In this document: one piece after another, positions 52,899 to 62,121 of the stretch | Layout: each line of letters opens with the position of its first letter | How positions within the stretch are numbered: the stretch's first letter is position 1 | Origin: Microbacterium sp. Clip185 | GTDB taxonomy: Bacteria; Actinomycetota; Actinomycetes; Actinomycetales; Microbacteriaceae | Length of the DNA: 64,000 bases | Assembly (NCBI RefSeq): GCF_028743715.1 | Contig: NZ_CP117996.1 | Location: 1,984,001-2,048,000 of the forward strand | Direction: 5' to 3' | Made by a program: the position numbers and the translations under genes | The notes under the pieces: model-generated | Database searches by the model: none | Seen by the model: only the letters and a program-made list of their open reading frames with translations | Told to the model about the DNA's origin: nothing

Positions 52899-53867
52899 AT
52901 GACCCAGCCCATTCCGCTGCGCAGCGGCGCTCAGCTGCTGCCCTCTCCCGCGCCGCTGCTGCGCGCGCACGACATGCACCGCCCCGACCTCGCGCTGCGA
53001 CGCGGCGACATCGTACGCGTGCTCCGCGGCGTGTACGCCCCGGCGCTCGCGTGGCAGACGCTGCCGCCCTGGGATCGCTACCTCACCCGGGTGCACGCCG
53101 TGGCGCTCCTGATGCCGGATGCAGTCTTCGCACTCGAATCGGCCGCCGCGCTGCGCGGCATCCCACTCGTCGGCGAAGCCGCGGAGGTCCATGTCCTCCG
53201 CGGCGCAGAGGGCACATCGCGCCAGGCGGAGAGGGTCCGCGTCCACACGTGCCGGGGCGGCGTGGAGGTCACGGGCGAGGGCGGGATCCTCACGACCGGC
53301 CCCATCGAGACCGCCGTGGCGCTGGCACGGGTGAGAAACCCTGCGCTCGGTCTGAGCATCGCCGACGCCACCCTGCGCGCGCATCCGGATCTCAGCCCCG
53401 AGGTCCTCGTGGCGCACAATGAGCTCGCGCCCTCGAGCCGAGGCCGCAGACTCGCGCGCTGGGCGCTTCATCGCGCCGACCCGAGGGCCGAGACGACGCT
53501 GGAGTCGCTGAGTCGCGCGGCCATCGAATGGCTGGGCTTCGCTGCGCCCGAGTTGCAGTGGCTGGTGCGCGGCGGCGCGGCCGTCGCCGACCGCGCCGAC
53601 TTCGCCTGGCCCGACATCGGAGCCGTCGGAGAGGCCGATGGCCTCCTCAAGTACGACGGGCGCTTCGGCGATCCCGTCCGTGCGGTGCAGGACGAGAAGC
53701 GGCGGGAGGACCGCATCCGTCGTCGGGTCCACGGCTTCGCCCGCTGGGGATGGGCCGATGTCCGCGAGCCCGAGCGGCTCGGCGCGATCCTGGATGCGGC
53801 AGGTGTCCGCCGCGAGCGCGCACCCGACGCGCTGGCCCTGCACGCCCTCGCCCGCCTCCTCCGCTGA
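52899..53867 (+). CDS. AbiEi-like / PD-(D/E)xK nuclease-like protein
   Basis: 322 residues. The N-terminal part (about 20-50) HRPDLALRRGDIVRVLRGVY fits the winged-helix of AbiEi antitoxin-type proteins. The C-terminal part contains TTLESLSRAAIEWLGF, DRADFAWPDIGAVGEADGLLKY and DEKRREDRIRRR (about 195-275), which resembles a restriction-endonuclease-like core with D, E-x-D and K positions. It would be a DNA-binding protein with possible nuclease activity. ATG 52899 is the start; the in-frame region above it overlaps the hairpin before the gene. There is no partner toxin. Two copies of the 79-base palindrome flank the gene, which suggests movement or recognition as a unit. Confidence 0.7.
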   Translation: MTQPIPLRSGAQLLPSPAPLLRAHDMHRPDLALRRGDIVRVLRGVYAPALAWQTLPPWDRYLTRVHAVALLMPDAVFALESAAALRGIPLVGEAAEVHVLRGAEGTSRQAERVRVHTCRGGVEVTGEGGILTTGPIETAVALARVRNPALGLSIADATLRAHPDLSPEVLVAHNELAPSSRGRRLARWALHRADPRAETTLESLSRAAIEWLGFAAPELQWLVRGGAAVADRADFAWPDIGAVGEADGLLKYDGRFGDPVRAVQDEKRREDRIRRRVHGFARWGWADVREPERLGAILDAAGVRRERAPDALALHALARLLR

Positions 53868-53909
53868 CCGTTACTTCCGTACCGCCCCGGCTCCAAGCAC
53901 GCGGCCCTC

Positions 53910-53988
53910 ATCCCGCGAGACTGCATCTTCGGCACGAGATCACGGGTAAACCCAGTGATCTCGTGCTCGAAATGCAGTCTCGCGGTTC
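53910..53988. repeat. 79-base palindromic repeat, copy 2
   Basis: Arms 53910-53943 and 53955-53988 with the loop GGGTAAACCCA. The loop keeps the GGGTAA of copy 1, and the right arm contains the consensus GAGACTGCATTTCGAGCACG seen in copy 1's left arm. The outermost three bases no longer pair. Both copies lie in direct orientation, 1230 bases apart, and bracket one gene. Confidence 0.85.
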
Positions 53989-54021
53989 AGGAAGGGCAAG
54001 GAGGGACGAGCCGCTGGCGCG

Positions 54022-56892
54022 TCAGGCGAAGGCCTCCGGGGGCGGGCAGGCGCACACGAGATTGCGATCACCGTAGGCGTTGTCGATTCGGCGCACGGGC
54101 GGCCAGTACTTCGTGCGCACGAGCGTCGGCACGGGATACACGGCCTCCTCGCGCGAGTACGGATGCGTCCACTCGCCGCCGATGACCGACTGCGCGGTGT
54201 GCGGAGCATTGACCAACGGGTTGTCGGCGGCCGGCCAGCGCCCGGCGCCGACCTGCTCCGCCTCGGCCGCGATCTGGATCATCGCCTCGATGAAGCGCTC
54301 GATCTCGCCGAGGTCCTCGGACTCGGTGGGCTCGACCATGAGCGTGCCCGCGACGGGGAACGACATCGTCGGTGCGTGGAAGCCGTAGTCGATCAGCCGC
54401 TTGGCGACGTCGTCGACCGTGATCCCGGTGCGCTCGCGCAGCGGGCGGAGGTCCAGGATGCACTCGTGCGCCACGAGCCCGGCTTGGCCGGCATACAGCA
54501 CCGGGAAGTGCGCCTTCAGGCGGTGGGCGATGTAGTTCGCCGAGAGCACGGCGGCTCCGGTCGCCTCACCCAGGCCCGCAGCGCCCATCATGCGCACGTA
54601 GGCCCACGAGATGGGAAGGATGGATGCCGAGCCGTACGGCGCTGCCGAGACCGGACCGCCCTCGAACACGAAGCCGCCCGCGTGGTCGGCGCGCTGCGCC
54701 AGCGGGTGCGACGGGAGGTAGGGCGCGAGGTGCGCCTTGGCGGCGACGGGGCCGACGCCCGGGCCTCCCCCGCCGTGCGGGATGGCGAAGGTCTTGTGCA
54801 GGTTCAGGTGCGAGACATCGCCGCCGAGGTCGCCGAATCGCGCGAAACCGAGCAGCGCGTTGAGGTTGGCGCCGTCGATGTACACCTGCCCGCCCGCGTC
54901 GTGCACCGCCTGCGTGATGGCGAGCACCTCGTGCTCGTACACGCCGTGCGTGGACGGATAGGTGATCATGAGGGCGCCCAGCTCGTCCGCGTGCTGCGCG
55001 ATCTTGGCGTGCAGGTCGTCGAGGTCGACGTTGCCGGCCTCGTCGCACGCGACGACCACCACCCGCATCCCCGCGAGCACGGCGGATGCGGCGTTCGTGC
55101 CGTGCGCGGACGACGGGATGAGGCACACGGTGCGCTGGGCGTCGTCGTTCGCGAGGTGGTAGCCGCGGATGGCGAGAAGCCCCGCCAACTCCCCCTGCGA
55201 GCCGGCGTTCGGCTGCAGCGAGACCGCGTCGTAGCCGGTGACCTCGGCGAGCCAGGTCTCCAGCTGCTCGATGAGCGCGAGGGTCCCTCGCACATCCGCC
55301 TCCGGCGCGAAGGGATGCACGCGGGAGAACTCGGGCCACGAGACCGCCGCCATCTCGGTCGCGGCGTTGAGCTTCATGGTGCATGAGCCGAGCGGGATCA
55401 TGCCGCGATCGAGCGCGTAATCACGGTCGGCGAGCGTCTTGAGGTAGCGCATCATCGCCGTCTCCGAGCGGTGCGCGTGGAAGACGGGATGCGTGAGGAA
55501 CTCGTCGCGGCGGTGGAGGTCGGCCGCGACGCCGGCCAGGGGCGCTGCGCCCTCGACGTCGAACGTCGTCTCGTCGGGCAGGCCGAACGCGGCGGTCACC
55601 GCGGCCAGGTCGGCGGCCGTGGTCGTCTCGTCGACCGAGATGCCCACCGTCGCCTCGTCCGCGAAGAACAGCTGGTACCCGAGGCGCCGGGCACGTTCGA
55701 TCACGCGCTCGGCGGTGCCGGGAACGACCACGCGCACGGTGTCGAAGAACGCGTCGTGCACGACCTCCAGCCCGCCGGCGCGCAGCGTCTCGGCGAGCGC
55801 CTGAGCCTTCCGTGCCACATCGGTGGCGATCGCACGCAGACCCTCGGGACCGTGGTAGACCGCGTACATCGCGGCCATGACGGCCAGCAGCACCTGCGCG
55901 GTGCAGATGTTGGATGTGGCCTTCTCCCGACGGATGTGCTGCTCGCGCGTCTGCAGCGCGAGTCGGTAGGCGGGGTGACCCGCCGCATCCTGCGAGACGC
56001 CGACCAGGCGTCCGGGAAGTTGGCGCTCCAGCCCCGCGCGCACGGCAAGGTAGCCCGCGTGCGGTCCGCCGAACCCGAGCGGTACGCCGAAGCGCTGCGT
56101 GGTACCCGCGGCGATGTCGGCGCCGAATGAGCCGGGCGAGCGCAGCAGGGTGAGCGCGAGCAGGTCGGCGGCGACCACGACGAGCCCGCCCTGCGCCTGC
56201 ACGGCGGCGACGAGCTCAGTGGGATCCCACACGCGGCCGCTCGCGCCCGGGTACTGCACGAACGCGCCGAAGACCGCGGCGGATGCGGCGTCCGGCTGCC
56301 AGGTGCGGGTGTCGATCTCGCGGATCTCGATGCCGACGGCGGCAGCGCGGTGGTGCAGCAGCGCCTTGGTCTGGGGAAGCGCGTCCGCGTCGACCAGGAA
56401 CACGTCGGAGGCGGACTTCGAGGCGCGGCGTGCGACCAGCATCCCCTCGACGACCGCCGTCGCCTCATCCAGCATGGAGGCGCCCGCCGTTGCGAGCCCG
56501 GTGAGGTCGGTCACCATGGTCTGGAAGTTGATGAGCGCCTCGAGCCGGCCCTGCGAGATCTCGGGCTGGTACGGCGTGTAGGCGGTGTACCAGGACGGGT
56601 TCTCGAAGACGTTGCGTGCGATGACCGCCGGGGTGAAGGTGTCGTAGTAGCCGAGGCCGATCATCGCCCGCGCCGGACGGTTCGCGTCGGCCAGCGCGCG
56701 CAGCTCCGCCAGAGCCTCCGCCTCGGTCGCGGCGTCCGGGATGCTGGTGCTCGCGCGCGGCGCCGCGTGGATGGATGCGGGAACCGCCGTGCGCACCAGC
56801 TCGTCGACGCTGGCGTAGCCGAGCGCGTCGAGCATGTGCCGCTGCGCGGCCGCATCCGTTCCGATGTGGCGCTGGGTGAACGCAACGCTCAC
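54022..56892 (-). CDS. gcvP: Glycine dehydrogenase (P-protein)
   Basis: 956 residues, the full-length single-chain form. The PLP lysine is in [17 protein letters not shown] (about 690-706); the Gly-rich loop and [16 protein letters not shown] (about 490-505) are intact. It decarboxylates glycine and passes the aminomethyl group to the H-protein lipoate. GTG 56892 overlaps the gcvH stop (GTGA). It is the last gene of the gcvTHP operon. The C-terminal tail [15 protein letters not shown] is conserved in the family. Confidence 0.96.
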   Translation of the reverse strand: MSVAFTQRHIGTDAAAQRHMLDALGYASVDELVRTAVPASIHAAPRASTSIPDAATEAEALAELRALADANRPARAMIGLGYYDTFTPAVIARNVFENPSWYTAYTPYQPEISQGRLEALINFQTMVTDLTGLATAGASMLDEATAVVEGMLVARRASKSASDVFLVDADALPQTKALLHHRAAAVGIEIREIDTRTWQPDAASAAVFGAFVQYPGASGRVWDPTELVAAVQAQGGLVVVAADLLALTLLRSPGSFGADIAAGTTQRFGVPLGFGGPHAGYLAVRAGLERQLPGRLVGVSQDAAGHPAYRLALQTREQHIRREKATSNICTAQVLLAVMAAMYAVYHGPEGLRAIATDVARKAQALAETLRAGGLEVVHDAFFDTVRVVVPGTAERVIERARRLGYQLFFADEATVGISVDETTTAADLAAVTAAFGLPDETTFDVEGAAPLAGVAADLHRRDEFLTHPVFHAHRSETAMMRYLKTLADRDYALDRGMIPLGSCTMKLNAATEMAAVSWPEFSRVHPFAPEADVRGTLALIEQLETWLAEVTGYDAVSLQPNAGSQGELAGLLAIRGYHLANDDAQRTVCLIPSSAHGTNAASAVLAGMRVVVVACDEAGNVDLDDLHAKIAQHADELGALMITYPSTHGVYEHEVLAITQAVHDAGGQVYIDGANLNALLGFARFGDLGGDVSHLNLHKTFAIPHGGGGPGVGPVAAKAHLAPYLPSHPLAQRADHAGGFVFEGGPVSAAPYGSASILPISWAYVRMMGAAGLGEATGAAVLSANYIAHRLKAHFPVLYAGQAGLVAHECILDLRPLRERTGITVDDVAKRLIDYGFHAPTMSFPVAGTLMVEPTESEDLGEIERFIEAMIQIAAEAEQVGAGRWPAADNPLVNAPHTAQSVIGGEWTHPYSREEAVYPVPTLVRTKYWPPVRRIDNAYGDRNLVCACPPPEAFA

Positions 56893-57269
56893 GCGGCGCC
56901 CTCGATGAGCGCCTCGTAGGCCGCGCGGTCGAGCAGGGGCGCGCTCTCGCCGTCAAGTTCGATGCGCACGAGCCACGCGCCGTAGGGATCGGCGTTCACG
57001 AGCGAGGGGTCGGAGTCGACCTCGCCGTTGACCTGGATGACGCGTCCGCTGAGGGGGGCATACAGCTCGCCGACCGACTTGGTCGACTCGATCTCACCGC
57101 AGACCTGCCCGGCGACGACCGGGGCGTCGATCGCGGGAAGGTCGACGAACACGACGTCGCCGAGCTGCTCGGCGGCGTGATCGGTGATGCCGAAGGTGGC
57201 GACGCCGCCCTCGATGAGCACCCACTCGTGCTCGGCGGTGTAGGACAGCGTGGTCGGATCGACGGTCAT
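56889..57269 (-). CDS. gcvH: Glycine cleavage system H-protein
   Basis: 126 residues. The lipoylated lysine is in [18 protein letters not shown] (Lys about residue 63), and the fold is the normal hammerhead with [10 protein letters not shown] near the start. It shuttles the methylamine between the P- and T-proteins. ATG 57269 overlaps the gcvT stop (ATGA). The frame extends upstream within gcvT but that part has no H-protein character. Confidence 0.96.
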   Translation of the reverse strand: MTVDPTTLSYTAEHEWVLIEGGVATFGITDHAAEQLGDVVFVDLPAIDAPVVAGQVCGEIESTKSVGELYAPLSGRVIQVNGEVDSDPSLVNADPYGAWLVRIELDGESAPLLDRAAYEALIEGAA

Positions 57270-58462
57270 TTCTTCCTCCGGTAGAAGGGCGGTTCGGTCA
57301 CGGTCGCGGGGATTCGCGTGCCGCGTACATCGATGAACAGGTCTGTGCCGATCGCGCTCCGTTCGCCGTCGACATAGGCGAGGGCGATCGGGTGCCCGAG
57401 GGTCGGGCTGAGCGCGCCGCTCGTGATCTCGCCGACGACGGCGCCCTCGGTGTCGAGGACGGGATAGCCCGCTCGCCCGGCGCGCTTGCCCTCCGAGACG
57501 AGGGCGACCAGGACACGCGCGTCGGATGCGGGCTCGGTCGCCCCTTTTCCGATGAAGGCGTCCTTGTCGGCGGCGACGACGCGTCCGAGGCCCGCCTGCG
57601 CCGGCCGCACGTTGCGGGTCAGCTCGTGTCCGTACAGCGGCATCCCCGCCTCGAGGCGCAGGGTGTCGCGGGCCGCGAGCCCCGCCGGGACGAGCCCGAA
57701 CGGCTCGCCGGCCACGAGGAGGGCGTCCCACAGTTCTGCGGCCGCGTCGGCGCGTACCAGCAGCTCGACGCCGTCCTCGCCCGTGTAGCCGGTGCGCAGG
57801 ATCAGCACCGACTCCCCGGCGAAGTCCGCGGTGCGCACGCTGTAGTAGCCGAGCTCGTCGAAGCTCCACGGCGTGGGCGCATCTCCCTGGCGGCGCGCCG
57901 GTTCGGCCAGTTCCAGGTTCGGCAGCGCTTCAAGCACGGCGATCGCCGCCGGGCCCTGGAGCGCCAGAAGCGCGGTCACATCGGAGGCGTCTTCGACGGT
58001 GACGTGGACACCCGGGATGAATCCGAAAGACCCGTCGGCGCTCACCGCGGGAGCGGGCGGCGTGAACGAGGCGCGCGCGTCGGCAAGCGCCGCAGCGACG
58101 GCATCGTGGTTGCCGGCGTTGGCGATCACGATGAACCAGTCGTCGGCGAGACGGTAGACGATGACGTCGTCGACGATTCCTCCGTCGGGGGCGAGCACGA
58201 GCGAGTACTTCGCCTTGCCGAGCCGCATGCTCGAGTGCCGGGCGGCGAGCGCGTAGTCGAGGAACGCCCCCGCGTGCGCGCCGGTCACGAGGAACTCGGC
58301 CATGTGCGAGATGTCGAAGAGCCCCGCGGCCTCGCGCACCGCGCGGTGCTCGGCGAGGTCGGACCCGTAGCGCACGGGCATCAGCCATCCGCCGAAGTCG
58401 GTGAAGGCGGCCCCGGCCGCCTCGTGGCGGTCTCGGAGCGGGGTGGAGCGTGGATCGGTCAT
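57266..58462 (-). CDS. gcvT: Aminomethyltransferase (T-protein)
   Basis: 398 residues. The N-terminal RHEAAGAAFTDFGGWLMPV and LFDISHMAEF and the folate-binding segments GYTGEDGVELLV and LEAGMPLYGHEL are all present. It releases ammonia and makes methylene-tetrahydrofolate from the H-protein adduct. ATG 58462 has GGGAGAA just upstream. The leader upstream is a tandem glycine riboswitch, so the operon responds to glycine directly. Confidence 0.95.
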   Translation of the reverse strand: MTDPRSTPLRDRHEAAGAAFTDFGGWLMPVRYGSDLAEHRAVREAAGLFDISHMAEFLVTGAHAGAFLDYALAARHSSMRLGKAKYSLVLAPDGGIVDDVIVYRLADDWFIVIANAGNHDAVAAALADARASFTPPAPAVSADGSFGFIPGVHVTVEDASDVTALLALQGPAAIAVLEALPNLELAEPARRQGDAPTPWSFDELGYYSVRTADFAGESVLILRTGYTGEDGVELLVRADAAAELWDALLVAGEPFGLVPAGLAARDTLRLEAGMPLYGHELTRNVRPAQAGLGRVVAADKDAFIGKGATEPASDARVLVALVSEGKRAGRAGYPVLDTEGAVVGEITSGALSPTLGHPIALAYVDGERSAIGTDLFIDVRGTRIPATVTEPPFYRRKK

Positions 58463-58499
58463 GAGTTCTCCCGGGTGGATGCGGGTAGGCGAGGGCCTG

Positions 58500-58690
58500 A
58501 GAACTCCCCCTCTGTCATGGGCCTGAGAGTTTCGAACACGCACAGCGCGATCTTTCACCGTCGGCGGATCCGCGAGGATCGCTTTTCAGAGTCGCCCGAC
58601 CGGGGCGGTACGCGTACCTGAGAGATTGGCGGGGAGGCTTGCTCCTTCGGTGCTCGGACAAGATCTCCGAGGCTCTCCCGCACCGGTCGT
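58500..58690 (-). ncRNA. Tandem glycine riboswitch
   Basis: Two glycine aptamers lie in the leader on the minus strand. Aptamer 1 (about 58590-58690) has the conserved core CCGAAGGAGCAA (58639-58650) and AATCTCTCAGG (58617-58627). Aptamer 2 (about 58502-58580) has ACGGTGAAAG (58552-58561) and AAACTCTCAGG (58522-58532). The arrangement, 40-60 bases before gcvT, is the known on-switch that induces the glycine cleavage operon when glycine is high. Confidence 0.92.
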
Positions 58691-58716
58691 GGGGCCGATA
58701 TTCACGTTGTCGGGCC

Positions 58717-58722
58717 AGCATA
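58717..58722 (-). promoter_or_regulatory. -10 element of the gcvTHP operon
   Basis: TATGCT on the minus strand; transcription near 58710 would place both aptamers entirely inside the transcript. Confidence 0.55.
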
Positions 58723-58745
58723 GCCCGCCGCACCCGCGCGAGCGA

Positions 58746-59930
58746 TCAGGGCACGCAGGCGCCGGAGCCGACCGCATCCGTCAGGGTGGGCGCTGCCTCA
58801 ACGACCGGGGCGAGCTCGGTCGCGGTGGATGCGTAGCCGATGTCGGAGCCGTCGTCGGCGCGCGCGAAGACGATGCCCACGACCTCGCCCGCGGCGTTCA
58901 GCAGCGGTCCGCCGGAGTTGCCGGGGCGCACCGTCGCCGCCAACGCGTAGACGTCGCGCTGATCGCGTCCCTGGTCGTAGATGTCGGGGACGGAGGCGAC
59001 CCCCACGGTCTGCACGGTGGCGCTGCCCATCGTGAACGGGCCGCCGTAGGGGTACCCCTGCACGACGGCGGCGGCCCCGGGGCCGAGATCGGCGCCGATC
59101 GGCAACGCGGCCGCATCCAGATCGTCCACGGCGATCAGGGCGAGATCCGCCGTGGCATCGACGTACACGACGCGTCCCTCGCGCGCCGCTCGCCCCGGCA
59201 GCTCCACCATCGGACGCTCGACGCCCGCGATCACGTGGGCGTTGGTCATGACGCGATCGGGCGCCACGACGAAGCCGCTGCCGGTGAGGTTGCGTCCGCA
59301 GGAGTACGCCGTCCCCGCGATACGCGCCACCGACTGGGCCGCCGTGCTCAGCGCCGGATCGTCGAGGTCGACGGGCGGCGCCGTCTCGGTGGGGGCGGTG
59401 AGCTCTCCGAAGAGCGCACCCAGCTGCGGGAGACCGTCGTCGAGAACGCTCGAGCGAACCTGCGCCAACGCCTCGTCGACGGGGCGGGGCGTGATCGTGT
59501 CGATCGTGCGCAGCACGGCGGAGGAGGCGAGCGCCGAGGAGACGAAGGGGATGCCGAGGGCCGCGACGCTCTGCCCGACCAGCGAGAGCACGAGGGCTGC
59601 GACGACCGTCATCGCCCCCGCGCCCAGCACACGGTCGACGCCTCGCAGACGGATGCGGGTCGCTCCCCGGCGCAGCGCCCGTCCGAGCGCGCCGCCGAGC
59701 GACGCTCCGAGCACGAGAAGCCCGACGGCGACACCCAGGGCTGCCCAGCCGCGCCAGGCCGCGTCGGGAACCCAGCGGGAGACCACGGGCACCAGCCACC
59801 ATGCCGCGACCGCTCCGAGCACGAGTCCGGCGATCGTCCCGAGGCTCGCCAGAAGCCCCCGCCGCCATCCCTGGATCAGCACGATGACGAGTATCACGAC
59901 CAGCAGGATGTCGATCACGATCGGCGGCAT
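58746..59930 (-). CDS. MarP-like membrane serine protease
   Basis: 394 residues. Four membrane spans (about 4-20, 25-45, 60-80 and 100-122) of the CvpA type are followed by a trypsin-like periplasmic domain. The triad is His in VMTNAHVIAG, Asp in DATADLALIAV and Ser in RPGNSGGPLL. Cysteines in AYSCGRN and the last residues GACVP match the positions of the regulatory disulfide of mycobacterial MarP. The protease maintains envelope or pH homeostasis in mycobacteria; that role is inferred here. ATG 59930 is leaderless (TACGCT, six bases), and the longer in-frame extension to 60014 would cover the nrtR promoter. Confidence 0.9.
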   Translation of the reverse strand: MPPIVIDILLVVILVIVLIQGWRRGLLASLGTIAGLVLGAVAAWWLVPVVSRWVPDAAWRGWAALGVAVGLLVLGASLGGALGRALRRGATRIRLRGVDRVLGAGAMTVVAALVLSLVGQSVAALGIPFVSSALASSAVLRTIDTITPRPVDEALAQVRSSVLDDGLPQLGALFGELTAPTETAPPVDLDDPALSTAAQSVARIAGTAYSCGRNLTGSGFVVAPDRVMTNAHVIAGVERPMVELPGRAAREGRVVYVDATADLALIAVDDLDAAALPIGADLGPGAAAVVQGYPYGGPFTMGSATVQTVGVASVPDIYDQGRDQRDVYALAATVRPGNSGGPLLNAAGEVVGIVFARADDGSDIGYASTATELAPVVEAAPTLTDAVGSGACVP

Positions 59931-59936
59931 GCGGTC

Positions 59937-59942
59937 AGCGTA
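59937..59942 (-). promoter_or_regulatory. -10 element, leaderless start of the MarP-like gene
   Basis: TACGCT on the minus strand, six bases before ATG 59930. Confidence 0.6.
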
Positions 59943-60008
59943 AGCCGCCGTGCTGACAGCGTCCCGCGAGCAGGCGTGGGCGGCGGTGGATTTTACTTCT
60001 GGTCGCAA

Positions 60009-60038
60009 TGACATTAAGATCGTCGCGAGTTAAGGTCA
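60009..60038 (+). promoter_or_regulatory. Inverted repeat before nrtR, candidate NrtR operator
   Basis: TGACATTAA (60009-60017) and TTAAGGTCA (60030-60038) form TGACnTTAA-N12-TTAAnGTCA. The left half contains a TAAGAT -10 candidate (60015-60020) and the right half contains the ribosome binding AAGG for nrtR, so a bound repressor would block both transcription and the start site. The match to NrtR binding sites is inference. Confidence 0.5.
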
Positions 60039-60040
60039 CC

Positions 60041-60799
60041 ATGACACGAACTAACCCCTCTCCCGACACCGCCGACGCCGAGTCCACCGAGACGCGCGTG
60101 GCGGTCTCGACCGTGATCTTCAGCCTGCGGCGTGACGGTGACGAGGATCCGCGGCTCGTCCTCCCCCTCGTCAAGCGCACGCGCGATCCGCACGAGGGGC
60201 TGTGGGCCCTGCCGGGCGGCTGGCTGGACGCCGCTGAGAACCTCGACGAGGCGGCGTCGCGAACGCTCGCCGAGACGACGGGCCTCAGCGCGAGCTATCT
60301 CGAGCAGCTCTACGCGTTCGGCGACATCGGCCGCTCTCCCAGCCGCGTCGTCTCGATCGTGTACTGGGCGCTGCTGCGCTCCGACGAGGTCGATGCCCAG
60401 AGCGCCGCTCACGCGGCCGCCGGCGACGCGCCCGAGAACGTCGACTGGTTCACGGCGACCGATCTTCCGACCCTCGCCTTCGATCACAACGCGATCGTGG
60501 ACTACGCCCTGTGGCGACTGCGCAACAAGGTCGGCTACAGCCGCATCGCGCACGGCCTGCTCCCGGACGCCTTCACGCTCGCGGATCTGCGAGAGGTCAA
60601 CGAGGCGATCCTGGACCGCAAGCTCGACCCCGCCAACTTCCGCCGGCAGGTCGAGAACAGCAACACCCTGATCCCCACCGAGTCGTTTCGCACCGGGAGT
60701 CACCGGCCGGCACGGCTGTACCGCTACAACCAGGACGTCGAGCTGGCCGATCGTGGCCCGCTCGGCCGCCCGCGAAGTCACGAATCGAGCACGACATGA
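60041..60799 (+). CDS. nrtR: Nudix-type transcriptional regulator of NAD synthesis
   Basis: 252 residues. An N-terminal Nudix-like domain (about 20-150) with EGLWALPGGWLDAAENLDEAA and a degenerate Nudix helix binds ADP-ribose compounds; the C-terminal winged helix (about 165-240) includes LLPDAFTLADLREVNEAIL and FRTGSHRPARLYRYN. This is the NrtR architecture, and the gene lies directly before nadABC and overlaps nadA (ATGA). ATG 60041 has AAGG five bases upstream. It would repress the operon and perhaps itself when NAD metabolites are high. Confidence 0.9.
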   Translation: MTRTNPSPDTADAESTETRVAVSTVIFSLRRDGDEDPRLVLPLVKRTRDPHEGLWALPGGWLDAAENLDEAASRTLAETTGLSASYLEQLYAFGDIGRSPSRVVSIVYWALLRSDEVDAQSAAHAAAGDAPENVDWFTATDLPTLAFDHNAIVDYALWRLRNKVGYSRIAHGLLPDAFTLADLREVNEAILDRKLDPANFRRQVENSNTLIPTESFRTGSHRPARLYRYNQDVELADRGPLGRPRSHESSTT

Positions 60800-62121
60800 G
60801 CACGACGCTGACCATCCAGCCGCGTCCCATCGATCCGTCCGTCGATCACGAGATCCAGGCGATCGTCTCGGGCGCCGGGTCCGGGTCCACCTGCAACACC
60901 GACCTTGCGGCGGGCCCGTGGGACTTCGATACGCGCCCCGGATACGGGCCCGGCGCGTCGATGGGCGATGTGATCCCCACCGGTTCCCCGCGCCAGGGCA
61001 TGCTCCCTCAGGCCTACCGCGACGCGAGCGACGACGAGCTCGACGCCCGCATCCGCCGCGCCAAGGAGACGCTGGGCGACCGCGTGGTGGTGCTCGGGCA
61101 CTTCTACCAGCGTGAGGAGGTCGTGCGTCATGCCGACTACGTGGGCGACTCGTTCCAGCTCGCCAACGCCGCGCTCGAGCACCCGGATGCCGAGGCGATC
61201 GTCTTCTGCGGCGTGCACTTCATGGCCGAGACCGCCGACCTGCTCTCGCAGCCCGAGCAGGCCGTCATCCTCCCTAACCTCGCCGCCGGATGCTCCATGG
61301 CCGACATGGCCGACATCGACCAGGTCGAGGAGTGCTGGGAGCAGCTGGAGGAGCTCTACGGCGACATGGACGCCCCCGACGCGGACGGTCTCGTGCCGGT
61401 GGTGCCCGTGACCTACATGAACTCGTCCGCCGCGATCAAGGGCTTCGTCGGGCGCCACGGCGGCATCGTCTGCACCTCCTCGAACGCGCGCACGGTGCTC
61501 GAGTGGGCGTTCGCGAGGGGCCGTCGGGTGCTGTTCTTCCCCGACCAGCACCTCGGACGCAACACCGCCAAGGCCATGGGTGTACCGCTCGCGCAGATGC
61601 CGATGTGGAACCCCACGAAGCCGCTCGGTGGCAGCGACGAGCAGACGCTCGCCGACGCCCGGGTCATCCTCTGGCACGGCTTCTGCTCCGTGCACCGCCG
61701 CTTCACGGTCGACCAGATCGACAAGGCGCGTGCCGAGCACCCCGGTGTCCGGGTGATCGTGCACCCGGAGTGCCCGATGGCCGTCGTGGATGCGGCCGAC
61801 GAGGCGGGCTCCACCGACTACATCCGCAAGGCGATCGCCGCGGCGACAGAGCCCACGACCTTCGCGATCGGCACCGAGATCAACCTCGTGCAGCGTCTCG
61901 CCGCGCAGTATCCGCAGCACGAGATCTTCTGCCTCGACCCTGTGGTCTGCCCGTGCTCGACGATGTACCGCATCCACCCCGGATACCTCGCCTGGGTGCT
62001 GGAGGGCCTCGTCGCGGGCGAGACCCTCAACCGCATCACCGTGCCCGCCTCCGTCGCCGACCCCGCGCGCGTCGCCCTCGAGCGGATGCTGGCGGCCAAG
62101 CCCTCGGGCAGCGCGGCATGA
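60796..62121 (+). CDS. nadA: Quinolinate synthase
   Basis: 441 residues, longer than the ~350-residue minimal enzyme because of an extra ~75-residue N-terminus. Cluster cysteines are in FCGVHFMAE, CTSSNART and VVCPCSTMYR. Substrate-binding stretches are VLGHFYQREEV and PDQHLGRNTA. It condenses iminoaspartate with dihydroxyacetone phosphate into quinolinate through a [4Fe-4S] cluster. It overlaps nrtR and nadB by ATGA junctions. The start is fixed by this overlap. Confidence 0.95.
   Translation: MSTTLTIQPRPIDPSVDHEIQAIVSGAGSGSTCNTDLAAGPWDFDTRPGYGPGASMGDVIPTGSPRQGMLPQAYRDASDDELDARIRRAKETLGDRVVVLGHFYQREEVVRHADYVGDSFQLANAALEHPDAEAIVFCGVHFMAETADLLSQPEQAVILPNLAAGCSMADMADIDQVEECWEQLEELYGDMDAPDADGLVPVVPVTYMNSSAAIKGFVGRHGGIVCTSSNARTVLEWAFARGRRVLFFPDQHLGRNTAKAMGVPLAQMPMWNPTKPLGGSDEQTLADARVILWHGFCSVHRRFTVDQIDKARAEHPGVRVIVHPECPMAVVDAADEAGSTDYIRKAIAAATEPTTFAIGTEINLVQRLAAQYPQHEIFCLDPVVCPCSTMYRIHPGYLAWVLEGLVAGETLNRITVPASVADPARVALERMLAAKPSGSAA

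Noticed and set aside
52899..53867. Type IV toxin-antitoxin pair
   Set aside because: Only an AbiEi-like N-terminus is visible and there is no adjacent AbiEii-like toxin gene on either strand.
52676..53992. Insertion sequence with terminal inverted repeats
   Set aside because: The two palindromes are direct copies, not a terminal inverted pair, and the enclosed gene is not a transposase. No target duplication is evident.
58626..60011. Plus-strand frame of 461 codons opposite the MarP-like gene and the riboswitch
   Set aside because: It crosses a clear riboswitch and an intact protease gene, and its composition is that of an antisense shadow.
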